NCBI GenBank assembly: GCA_013151705.1
Contig: JAADHT010000173.1
Span: forward strand, 1 to 13,423
Source: Kiritimatiellota bacterium
Lineage (GTDB): Bacteria; Verrucomicrobiota; Lentisphaeria; Victivallales; JAADHT01
Reading direction: 5' to 3'
Length of the DNA stretch: 13,423 nucleotides
In this document: one piece after another, positions 5,483-12,067 of the stretch
Layout of the letters: each line of letters opens with the position of its first letter
Position numbering within the stretch: position 1 is the first letter of the stretch
Translations under genes and position numbers: made by a program
The notes under the pieces: model-generated
The model's input: only the letters and a program-made list of their open reading frames with translations
The model's database searches: none
What the model was told of the DNA's origin: nothing

Positions 5483-7561
5483 CTAACCAGCTGCCGGAAT
5501 GTAAATGGAGAAGGTCGTGCCCCGCCCAACAGCGCTGTTGAGGATTATCCTTCCGTTTATTTGTTTGACGATGGTATAGACCGTCGCCAATCCCAACCCT
5601 GTTCCGTTCGACTTGGTTGTGAAATAGGGTTCGAAAACCTTCTCACGAGTCTTTTCGTCCATTCCCGGTCCGTTGTCCGATATTTCCAGCATAATATATT
5701 CCCCGACAGGCAAATTCAATTGTTCGGCATAGACGGCGTGAAGCTCCAATTTCCAAGTTCTGATGACTATTTCGCCTCCATTGGGCATCGCGTCGTACGC
5801 GTTGACCGCCAGATTCATCATTATTTGATCCAACTTCGATTGTGATATGCGGACTTCAGGCAAATCGTGGGCGAGATCGAATCTTATGGACACTGATTTC
5901 GGTTTCGTTTTTTTGAGCATTTTAATGGTTTGTGTCAGGTTGTCGTTTATTGCGCAGGTTTCGGATCTCGTCTTTGGAGTTCTCGAGAAGGATAGAAGTT
6001 GCTCCGTCAGCGTGGCCGCTTTGCTCAGAGCGCGGCGCAGGATGTCCAGATCCTCCAAATCAGGATTTTTGAGCCTTATAAGGTCGACGCATCCCATCAT
6101 AGTCGCGAGGTAGTTGTTGAAATCGTGGGCGACGCTGTTGGTCACGGTGCCTACGACCTCCATTTTCTGGGATTGAATCAGAGACGCTTCCAAAGCCAAT
6201 CGCTCGGTGATGTCATGCATTATGCCGTTGACTCCGCTGACCGCTCCCCCCTCGTCAAACACCGGAAAGGCGCTGATGGAGCAGGTTTTGGGAGGCGCAT
6301 CCGAAGCGCAGTGGATAGCGACTCTCAACGCATGAAGCGGTTTGCCTGTCGAGACGATATGGTTGAACGCGTTCTCGAATGAGTCAACCGAGTCCGCTGT
6401 CAGTGTCTCCAGTATTTTCTTCCCAAGCAGATTGGTGGCGTCACAATCCTTGATGCTGGGGGACACGCGCAGAAAAGTGAAGACTCCGTCTGGGTCCAAC
6501 TCGAAAATGATGTACGGCAGCGCTTCAAGCATCAGCGACACTCTCGAGTTGGCGGCGGAGAGGGAGGCGCGTTCCGCCTCCAGTGCTTTTTCCAAAGTGA
6601 TTGTGTGCTGGCGCACGAAAAGCCATCTGATCAAGGCGAGGGAGCCTATGACGATAAGAAAAAAAACAATTGGTATGCCATACGTCAGGACGCGCCACAA
6701 TTCTTCTCTAGGCAGGATGGGTCCGTCGGGCGAGTCAATGCATATTATCCACCGTTGTCCCGTTGGCAGATACAGGAACGAGTAGGATATGAGATGAATC
6801 GAGTCCCTCCCGGAATCATCCGTCATTTTATGCGAGATGAATCCTCTGCTGTTGGAAGGGGCGTTCTCCAATATTATGGATTGCAGAGACCGTGAGGTGG
6901 AAGGGGACGTTGAATAGAGGGATGTTTTGTCTTCGTCGAATATGTGGATGTTTGCGTTTTTGTTTATCTCCAGGTTGCCCGTCAGAAAAGATAAGAGAGC
7001 GTCGAAATTCACGAGATACGTCAACGCTCCTTTGTAAGTGCCGTCTTCGCTTGTCAAGGGGGTGGCTATTGCTATTGTCTCATATCCCTGAACGGCGTTG
7101 AAGGGAGAACTGATAACTGGTCTGTTCGTTTTCGCCAATCGCCTGTTATGGGGTTGGAACGAAAGATCCGATCCCACCTTGTCGGATTCGGGTACTGTGT
7201 GGAGAAGTTTCATTTCAGGCGATATCAAGCTGACGGCGGATACGAAATGATTTTTGAGAACGGCGTCTATGACTTTCATCTCGCGTTTGACGGCGGGAGT
7301 CGCGGCGGCCTCGTTATAGGTGGAGGTGAAAAGTTTTTGAGAGTCGAGTAATTGAGTGAAATAATGCTCCAGGAAACGCGTGATTGTTATCAGATCGCGT
7401 TCGGATCTGCGTTGTCTGAAAGCTGTTGAGTTTTCCTCGATTGAGAAGAACAGCAAAAGGCACAAAAGAACGGTGGCCAGCCCGGCGACGGTGAAGATCA
7501 AAGTCAACACCTTGTCGGTGGTTGGATTCCAATGTGCGTGTTTCATTTTTGTGGCGTTCAT
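5483..7561 (-). CDS. Membrane-bound PAS-domain sensor histidine kinase
   Basis: An inner-membrane sensor of 692 residues that should autophosphorylate on a His and pass the phosphate to an unlinked response regulator. Order of parts: cytosolic N-terminus, TM1 (about 18-42), an extracytoplasmic segment of about 250 residues resembling a double-CACHE sensor (43-292), TM2 (about 293-316), a short coiled coil (317-348), a PAS domain (about 340-455, ending GIMHDITERLALE), the dimerisation/H-box SVAHDFNN (476-483) with phospho-accepting H479, N-box NLAVNAYDAM (583-592), G1 box SDNGPGMD (628-635), F-box FEPYFTTK (643-650) and G2 box GTGLGLA (653-659). No receiver or DNA-binding domain is fused. Its ATG follows the fabD TAG with no gap, and a GGA 7 nt before the ATG lies within fabD, so the two are co-transcribed. 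The ligand is unknown and no partner regulator is in the window. Confidence 0.93.
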   Translation of the reverse strand: MNATKMKHAHWNPTTDKVLTLIFTVAGLATVLLCLLLFFSIEENSTAFRQRRSERDLITITRFLEHYFTQLLDSQKLFTSTYNEAAATPAVKREMKVIDAVLKNHFVSAVSLISPEMKLLHTVPESDKVGSDLSFQPHNRRLAKTNRPVISSPFNAVQGYETIAIATPLTSEDGTYKGALTYLVNFDALLSFLTGNLEINKNANIHIFDEDKTSLYSTSPSTSRSLQSIILENAPSNSRGFISHKMTDDSGRDSIHLISYSFLYLPTGQRWIICIDSPDGPILPREELWRVLTYGIPIVFFLIVIGSLALIRWLFVRQHTITLEKALEAERASLSAANSRVSLMLEALPYIIFELDPDGVFTFLRVSPSIKDCDATNLLGKKILETLTADSVDSFENAFNHIVSTGKPLHALRVAIHCASDAPPKTCSISAFPVFDEGGAVSGVNGIMHDITERLALEASLIQSQKMEVVGTVTNSVAHDFNNYLATMMGCVDLIRLKNPDLEDLDILRRALSKAATLTEQLLSFSRTPKTRSETCAINDNLTQTIKMLKKTKPKSVSIRFDLAHDLPEVRISQSKLDQIMMNLAVNAYDAMPNGGEIVIRTWKLELHAVYAEQLNLPVGEYIMLEISDNGPGMDEKTREKVFEPYFTTKSNGTGLGLATVYTIVKQINGRIILNSAVGRGTTFSIYIPAAG

Positions 7562-8479
7562 CTAAATATCCAAAGCGTTCAAATTCTCCGAACCGTTCAC
7601 ATTATACGTTGAAACGTGTGAAACCGTTCTTTTTATCAAACCGGTCAGCACGTTTCCCGGACCGAACTCCATAATGTTCAAGATTCCGGTGTCCACAAGC
7701 GTATGCACGCAATTCTCCCACAATACGCTGCCCGACACTTGACTCACGAGGTTCTTTCGAATTTCATCGGGTGATTTCGTGAATTCTCCCGTGAAATTCT
7801 GAGTGATGGGAACCGATGGGACTTTAAGTTCCACATCCGCCAGAATTCCTTCGAATTTCTTGGCGGCGCCGGACATTAATCTCGAGTGATATGCTCCAGC
7901 CACTTTCAACATCACCACCTTCCTCAATCCTTTGCTTTTCAGTAACTTCACCGCGTTGGCGACTTTTCCCCGCTCGCCGCTGATTACTATTTGACCCGGA
8001 GCGTTGTGATTGGCAATGTCCACTCCGCATTCCTCGCACACCTCATGAATTGCTTGACGCGCTCCACCCAAAACAACCGCCATCCCACCGTCCGTCTCGC
8101 GGCAGGCCTCGTCCATCAGTTCTCCGCGTTTCGCTACGAGTTTCAGTCCCTCCTCGAAATCAAAAACTCCGGCTGAGCAGAGAGCCGCGAATTCTCCAAG
8201 ACTCAGACCGGCCGTTCCGGCGCAGGCGATTTCAGGGTACTTTTCATGGAAGGCGGCGACACAGGCTGAGCTCATCGTGTAGATGGCCGGCTGGCAATAG
8301 CGGCTCTCAATCAATTTATCTTCCGGACCATTGAAGCAGAGATCGCTGACGGACCATCCCAAAACGGAGTCCGCGTTTTCGAAAACCACCGCGGCGGCCG
8401 TGCTTGATTCGCGGAGATCCGCCCCCATCCCAACCGTTTGGGCTCCCTGCCCGGAAAACACAAACAAAGCTTTCTTCAT
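7562..8479 (-). CDS. fabD: Malonyl-CoA:acyl carrier protein transacylase
   Basis: Transfers malonyl from malonyl-CoA to ACP, giving the extender unit for type II fatty acid synthesis; cytosolic. The 305 residues are the usual length. Motifs are the N-terminal FSGQGAQTVGMG (8-19, Q11 in the oxyanion region), nucleophile S93 in GLSLGEF (91-97), R118 in LVAKRGELM, which binds the malonyl carboxylate, and H198 in AGAYHSRLM as the catalytic base. The GLSLGE form is seen in many FabD proteins in place of GHSLGE. AAGGA lies 5 nt before the ATG. It is 78 bp downstream of ybaB and directly abuts the sensor kinase. No other fab genes or acpP are in the window, which is unusual because fabD commonly sits with fabG and acpP. 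Confidence 0.97.
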   Translation of the reverse strand: MKKALFVFSGQGAQTVGMGADLRESSTAAAVVFENADSVLGWSVSDLCFNGPEDKLIESRYCQPAIYTMSSACVAAFHEKYPEIACAGTAGLSLGEFAALCSAGVFDFEEGLKLVAKRGELMDEACRETDGGMAVVLGGARQAIHEVCEECGVDIANHNAPGQIVISGERGKVANAVKLLKSKGLRKVVMLKVAGAYHSRLMSGAAKKFEGILADVELKVPSVPITQNFTGEFTKSPDEIRKNLVSQVSGSVLWENCVHTLVDTGILNIMEFGPGNVLTGLIKRTVSHVSTYNVNGSENLNALDI

Positions 8480-8557
8480 AATTATCCTTGTCCTTTTTTC
8501 ATCGATACGTCTTCAAGTCCAATTGAATATTTCAAATTCGGCCTCAACTTCTCCGCA

Positions 8558-8884
8558 TCAAGTGGTCAAACCCGGAATGTCGAATCCTCCGGCCAATTCG
8601 CTCATCTTTTCTTTAGCGTTCAATTTCGCCACCTCCAAAGCATTGTTCACGGCGCTCAAAATGGCGGCGGCCACTATTTCCGAGTCTCCGGACTCCACAC
8701 ACTCTTTTTTGATTGTTACCGCGGTTAAGCGCATATCGCAGGTGACCACGACTTCGGCGTTTCCGCAATCGGAAACGCCTTTGACCTCTATTTCAGCCAG
8801 CTCATTTTGGGCTTTGCCCATATTCTCCTGCATCTCACGGGCTTTTTTCAACATCCCGGCCATATCTCCCAATTTACCGAACAT
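8558..8884 (-). CDS. ybaB: YbaB/EbfC family nucleoid-associated protein
   Basis: A small dimeric DNA-binding protein of the YbaB/EbfC family, thought to influence nucleoid structure or gene expression. The 108 residues match the family. The N-terminal helix MFGKLGDMAGMLKKAREMQENM (1-22) is Met-rich and amphipathic, then comes a beta segment with the family-like VKGVSDCGNAEVVVTCD (34-50) and a C-terminal helix AAILSAVNNALEVAKLNAKEKM (73-94) ending in a flexible tail. A strong AAGGAG lies 6 nt before the ATG. Usually this gene follows dnaX and precedes recR; here it precedes fabD instead. A 10-bp direct repeat (TTGATGTGAA on the plus strand) occurs twice in its leader. Confidence 0.93.
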   Translation of the reverse strand: MFGKLGDMAGMLKKAREMQENMGKAQNELAEIEVKGVSDCGNAEVVVTCDMRLTAVTIKKECVESGDSEIVAAAILSAVNNALEVAKLNAKEKMSELAGGFDIPGLTT

Positions 8885-8894
8885 GTGAAACTCC

Positions 8895-8933
8895 TTGATG
8901 TGAATGGATGCGTACGAACCTTGTTGATGTGAA
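8895..8933 (-). repeat. Direct repeat pair in the ybaB leader
   Basis: TTGATGTGAA occurs at 8895-8904 and 8924-8933, 29 bp apart. On the minus strand each copy reads TTCACATCAA and is followed by AAGG or AGG; the downstream copy abuts the ybaB ribosome site. It could be a local duplication or a pair of binding sites. Confidence 0.6.
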
Positions 8934-9003
8934 ATATCGGATATCCCGACAGCCCGTTACGTTGTTGCTGACGGAATCCGCGGACTCCTTGTCGAGTAGT
9001 GGG

Positions 9004-9031
9004 AATCTAGCGGTGAAAGATTGAAAATCAA
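9004..9031 (-). promoter_or_regulatory. Candidate sigma-70 promoter for ybaB-fabD
   Basis: On the minus strand TTGATT (9031-9026) and TAGATT (9009-9004) are spaced by 16 bp, followed by a leader of about 110 nt before ybaB. Both hexamers are imperfect. An AT-rich inverted repeat (GGAAAT at 9044-9049, ATTTCC at 9065-9070) lies just upstream, directly after the LacI remnant. Confidence 0.35.
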
Positions 9032-9071
9032 GAGACGGAAGTCGGAAATATTTAAAAATTGAAAATTTCCC

Positions 9072-9503
9072 TCACAAACAGCGCTCCACCGTTTCCCGCC
9101 ATCCCGCTAGTAACGCGTCGCGTTTCTTTTCGCTTATATCCGGTTCGAAAGTCCGATCATGTTCTTTTATCGATTTCAGTTCTTCGATGTCCCGCCCGAT
9201 CTCCACTTTCCTTATATCGACGGTTGTCGCGGATGGAATGAGCTGGGAGCTGATGGCTCGATTGTTGCAGCCGACCACCGAGACGTCCTCCGGGACGCGC
9301 AATCCCTTTTTCACCGCTATTCTGTACACGTCAGGAATACAACGATCGTTTTGGCAAAACACTCCGTCGAAGTTCGCCAGCGACACTGTCGTATCCGAAA
9401 ACAAGGCCGAACCGTACGAAACTCTCGCATCCTCAACTTTGAAATCGTCCGACTCTTCCGCCAGCGACGCGAATTCCCGCCTGCGTCGCGGGGGCGGCGG
9501 CAC
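9072..9503 (-). pseudogene. Truncated LacI-type transcriptional regulator (C-terminal ligand-domain remnant)
   Basis: The 143-codon frame matches only the last part of a LacI/GalR-type sugar-binding domain: RREFASLAEE (8-17), FDGVFCQNDR (45-54, like the usual DAIFC-ND block), GLRVPEDVSVVGCNN (67-81) and SATTVDIRKVEIGRDI (91-106). The helix-turn-helix and the first ligand subdomain, about 200 residues, are missing. A TAA precedes the nominal GTG in frame, and the stretch just upstream (Pro/Arg-rich) does not look like the family. In another frame an ATG two bases after the stop of the upstream gene opens only about 33 codons. The residue pattern near its end (SIKEHDRTFEPDISEKK) is still protein-like, so decay may be recent. 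A short functional ligand-binding protein is possible but unlikely. Confidence 0.75.
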
Positions 9504-9535
9504 TTACGGAGTTGAGCATGATTTTAAGATACATC

Positions 9536-9877
9536 TCAGCGTCCGCCTTCCACGTATTGTCTCAGTTTTTCAATCTGCTCGGAAGTCGCTGGAGTTTTGA
9601 CCGCCGTGACCAATATCGGCAGACTGTATTTGTCAGAATCATCCCAAGGGATATCCACTTCCAGGTTTTTGAATAAATATGTCTCGTCTTTCGAACGGAT
9701 TATGACGTTGTTCGTTAAAATCCGAACCTCGTAATTGTCGTAGGATGTGCCGACCAATCCTACTGGACGTTTGTTTGGAGCAGAACCGCTGTCGTTGTTT
9801 TCCGAAAACGAAGTGCTCGAAATTGAAAGCAGAATGGCGCAAGCGAGCCCGAGCGCGGCATGGATTCTTTTCTTCAT
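9536..9877 (-). CDS. Small secreted protein of unknown function
   Basis: I do not recognise this 113-residue protein. MKKR and a hydrophobic stretch (7-20) followed by STSFS form a Sec signal peptide with likely cleavage near residue 25. The mature part, about 88 residues, starts with a low-complexity lead (ENNDSGSAPNKRP), then strands YEVRILTNNVIIRSKDETYLF (49-69) and LPILVTAVKT (86-95), and a C-terminal helix SEQIEKLRQYVEG (99-111). There is no lipobox Cys in place. GGGAG lies 6 nt before the ATG, and a good promoter lies just upstream. The LacI remnant starts 32 bp after its stop. It may act in the periplasm; nothing in the sequence gives a function. Confidence 0.72.
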   Translation of the reverse strand: MKKRIHAALGLACAILLSISSTSFSENNDSGSAPNKRPVGLVGTSYDNYEVRILTNNVIIRSKDETYLFKNLEVDIPWDDSDKYSLPILVTAVKTPATSEQIEKLRQYVEGGR

Positions 9878-9910
9878 TGTTTTCTCCCATCTCGAATGGT
9901 AACGTGTATC

Positions 9911-9938
9911 AAAATATGGCTGGAAAGTAGCTTGTCAA
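9911..9938 (-). promoter_or_regulatory. Sigma-70 type promoter for the small secreted protein gene
   Basis: On the minus strand a perfect -35 TTGACA (9938-9933) and TATTTT (9916-9911) are spaced by 16 bp. Transcription would begin near 9904, giving a leader of about 27 nt. Upstream, CACCCGAA occurs twice at 9964-9971 and 9981-9988, 17 bp apart, in a hairpin-prone stretch (ATCAC and GTGAT arms). Confidence 0.6.
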
Positions 9939-10054
9939 GTGGGTTTAGCGAAAACCGCGGGATCACCCGAAAGAAGTGCCCACCCGAAGGGCTGTGATAC
10001 CTTTTCGAATAGGGTCTAGTTGGAGTTGGAGGTGGGGGACGGGAGAGTAAAAAC

Positions 10055-10091
10055 ACGCGCGGCGCCAAAGATATGGTACCGCGCGTTTTTT
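10055..10091. terminator. Bidirectional intrinsic terminator after the sugar isomerase gene
   Basis: Arms ACGCGCGG (10055-10062) and CCGCGCGT (10079-10086) pair perfectly, and the stem can extend inward to 12 pairs with one mismatch and one G-T pair, leaving the loop AAAGATAT. Six T residues follow on the plus strand (10086-10091); on the minus strand GTTTTT follows. It lies about 30 nt after the stop of the gene at 10116-10991. Confidence 0.85.
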
Positions 10092-10115
10092 GGGCGAAAC
10101 ACTTTCGAGTTGTAC

Positions 10116-10991
10116 TTAAAGCTCGGCTTTGATCTCATCGACCATCTTAATAAAGCGTTTACCGTATTCCACGTAGTTCGAGTATTGAATGTCGGCTTCG
10201 GATTTTACCGAGTCGTCGTGGAAGACGACTGCCATGTGGGGCTCGATCGAAATCCCGCCGTCGTAACCGTTCTTGAACAGGTCGGCGACTATTTTCCTTA
10301 CATGTCCTTGCCCTTCTCCCGGGAAGGTGAATACAGTCTTCTCTCCGTCGAGATATCCATCTTTGATGTGCACATACTCGATCCAAGGCTTCACCGCCTC
10401 GTAGAACTCCCATGAGTCCTGCATTTTATGGGGTTGGGGAGTGCGGACATCCGGATCGAATACGGGATTGCCGGTGTCGAAGACGACTTTCATCGCCGGC
10501 GAATCGACCGCTTCCATCACCCTGATCATGTGATCGGGCGAACCGGTCGCCCATCCGGAGCAGTTTTCGACGCAGGCTATTATCCCGCCGTCCTCCGCGA
10601 TTTTCGCGATGGTCTTCATGCGTTTGATCGCTTCTTCGGCGAATTCCTCGAAGCGGGATGTGTCTTTGAGCGGAAAGCTCATCACTCTGGCGAGTTTGAT
10701 TCCGAGTTCCCGCATTCTCGGGATCGCTTTTCTCATTTCCTCGTAGCTGGCGTCGGGCGGTTCGGTCATCGAGGTCGCCCAGTTGCCCACTCCGCTGCCG
10801 AAACAGTTGAACTTGATTCCGGCCTCGTCCAATTTGGCGCATACAGAGTCGAACTCCTCGTCTGTTATCGACGCTAGGTTTCCACTCATAAGAGCGCGCG
10901 TCTCGATGTTCGTCCATCCCAATTCTTTGGTGGCCTTGATTTGAACGTCGAAATCCTTTCCCGCCTCGTCGGCGAATCCCGTGTAGTACAT
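10116..10991 (-). CDS. Sugar phosphate isomerase/epimerase-like TIM barrel protein (xylose isomerase-like, AP endonuclease 2 fold)
   Basis: The family uses a divalent metal to isomerise, epimerise or dehydrate sugars and related polyols; the substrate here is unknown. The 291 residues are the usual length. Expected metal ligands, one per strand end, are E142 (ACVENCSG), D172 (VVFDTGN), H208 (YVHIKD, 206-211) and E250 (ISIEPH, 247-252), so the active site looks intact. The N-terminus MYYTGFADEAG matches a first barrel strand. AGGAGAG lies 6 nt before the ATG. It is the last gene of the three-gene sugar cassette, 142 bp after the second isomerase; that gap contains hairpin repeat copy 3 and a leader hairpin. 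A strong terminator follows its stop. Cytosolic; no signal peptide. The family is sure, the reaction is not. Confidence 0.9.
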   Translation of the reverse strand: MYYTGFADEAGKDFDVQIKATKELGWTNIETRALMSGNLASITDEEFDSVCAKLDEAGIKFNCFGSGVGNWATSMTEPPDASYEEMRKAIPRMRELGIKLARVMSFPLKDTSRFEEFAEEAIKRMKTIAKIAEDGGIIACVENCSGWATGSPDHMIRVMEAVDSPAMKVVFDTGNPVFDPDVRTPQPHKMQDSWEFYEAVKPWIEYVHIKDGYLDGEKTVFTFPGEGQGHVRKIVADLFKNGYDGGISIEPHMAVVFHDDSVKSEADIQYSNYVEYGKRFIKMVDEIKAEL

Positions 10992-11014
10992 TTTTTTCTC
11001 TCCTGTTTTTTTCG

Positions 11015-11032
11015 CCGCCGTTTTTCAGGCGG
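11015..11032 (-). promoter_or_regulatory. Leader hairpin just upstream of the isomerase ribosome site
   Basis: CCGCC (11015-11019) and GGCGG (11028-11032) pair around an 8-nt loop, about 11 nt before the AGGAGAG ribosome site. The plus-strand 12-mer CCGCCGTTTTTC (11015-11026) recurs exactly at 13261-13272 in the leader of the oxidoreductase gene. Confidence 0.45.
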
Positions 11033-11070
11033 AGTTTACATAACCAAAATTCCTAATCACGTTTCACGAA

Positions 11071-11100
11071 GATGGGCGGGCGGGGACGCTCCGCCCTACT
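11071..11100 (-). repeat. GC-rich hairpin repeat, copy 3 (REP-like)
   Basis: Identical over 30 bp to 608-637. It lies between the two isomerase genes. CTAATCACG occurs on both sides (11053-11061 and 11099-11107), followed by CAC-containing bases in both flanks, so the hairpin sits inside a short direct repeat. The minus-strand lead-in has GTGAATC, GGTGAGTC and GTGATTA in succession. Confidence 0.9.
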
Positions 11101-11133
11101 AATCACGACTCACCGATTCACGGTCTCGCAGCC

Positions 11134-11907
11134 TCATTCCACTCCCATCGACTTGAGGTTGTCGAACGATATTTTTATCGACTCGAAAATGTCCTTGTCT
11201 CCAAAAGACGAGTCCTGTTCGATAGAATACCAGCGCACGTTGGTTTCCTCGCATGCCTTTATTATCCCGGACCAGTCGAGGTTTCCCTCTCCGATTTCGC
11301 AGAACTGCGGAGTGTTGTCCACGATCGCGAAATCCTTGAAATGGACGACCGGCATTCTTCCGGCCACCCTTTTGATCCATTTGACCGGATTTCCGCCGCC
11401 GCGCGCGACCCAGTGGACATCTATCTCCGCCTTCATCGTTTTCGTGCGGTGGTAGATTTCCTCCAGATAGATTTTCCCGGTCGCGCATTTCGCGAATTCC
11501 GTATGGTGGTTGTGGTATCCGAACATCAATCCCTCCGCTTCGAACTGTTGGGCGGTATCGTCGAGAATTCCCGCGAGTTCCGCGATGCCGTTCTCGCTCC
11601 AGTAGTCGTTTCCGGGATGTCCCAAAGCCGTGAAATCGCAGTTCCACAATTTCATCTTCCGCACTATTGCGTCAAAGTTCTCAAGCAGATTCGGCAATGA
11701 TTCATGAGTGGCGCAGCAATACAGCTTGTGTTTTTCAAGCAACTCTTCGACGATCTCAGGTTCGATCGGACCGATTCCCGATATTTGAATCGCCTCGTAT
11801 CCTATCTCCCGCACTTTAGCGAGAGTCGCGTCCAAATCCTCGGCTGTCTTGCAGTGCTCCCTCAAATTGTATAGCGTGACCGCTATTTTTGTCTTTGGCG
11901 TTTCCAT
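11134..11907 (-). CDS. Sugar phosphate isomerase/epimerase-like TIM barrel protein (inosose dehydratase-like)
   Basis: A second, clearly different member of the same fold, 257 residues. It resembles the inosose dehydratase/hydroxypyruvate isomerase-like branch: GYHNHHTEF (130-138), DVHWVARGGGNPVKW (163-177), GRMPVVHFKDF (183-193), EIGEGNLDWSGII (204-216) and YSIEQD (227-232). Likely metal and substrate residues are D163, H165, H189 and E230, by family pattern. It acts in the cytosol on an unknown sugar or cyclitol; no signal peptide. A strong AGGAGG lies 9 nt before the ATG. It follows the oxidoreductase gene after 160 bp and precedes the other isomerase, so an oxidoreductase plus two isomerases or dehydratases forms one likely catabolic set. 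It shares little sequence with its neighbour at 10116, so a recent tandem duplication is unlikely. Confidence 0.88.
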   Translation of the reverse strand: METPKTKIAVTLYNLREHCKTAEDLDATLAKVREIGYEAIQISGIGPIEPEIVEELLEKHKLYCCATHESLPNLLENFDAIVRKMKLWNCDFTALGHPGNDYWSENGIAELAGILDDTAQQFEAEGLMFGYHNHHTEFAKCATGKIYLEEIYHRTKTMKAEIDVHWVARGGGNPVKWIKRVAGRMPVVHFKDFAIVDNTPQFCEIGEGNLDWSGIIKACEETNVRWYSIEQDSSFGDKDIFESIKISFDNLKSMGVE

Positions 11908-12023
11908 GTCAGATCGCCTCCTGTCTTTAGGTTGTTTTCATAAATGCGGCAAATGTTTTTTTCTTTTACTGCTTGAAGATTGGGAATGGAATATTCAATA
12001 CTTGCCCGCCTCAGGAGGACTTG

Positions 12024-12037
12024 TCCACCGTGGTGGA
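12024..12037. repeat. Short inverted repeat between oxidoreductase and isomerase genes
   Basis: TCCACC and GGTGGA flank GT, so 6-bp arms (or 5-bp arms with loop CGTG) can form. No T-run follows on either strand, so a terminator is not supported. The 160-bp gap that holds it shows no convincing promoter. Confidence 0.4.
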
Positions 12038-12067
12038 TTGAAAATTGGCGGATTTTTAGCCACAGGT

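Noticed and set aside
12016..12040. Terminator after the oxidoreductase gene
   Set aside because: A small inverted repeat exists, but neither strand shows a T-run after it; read-through into the isomerase genes seems more likely.
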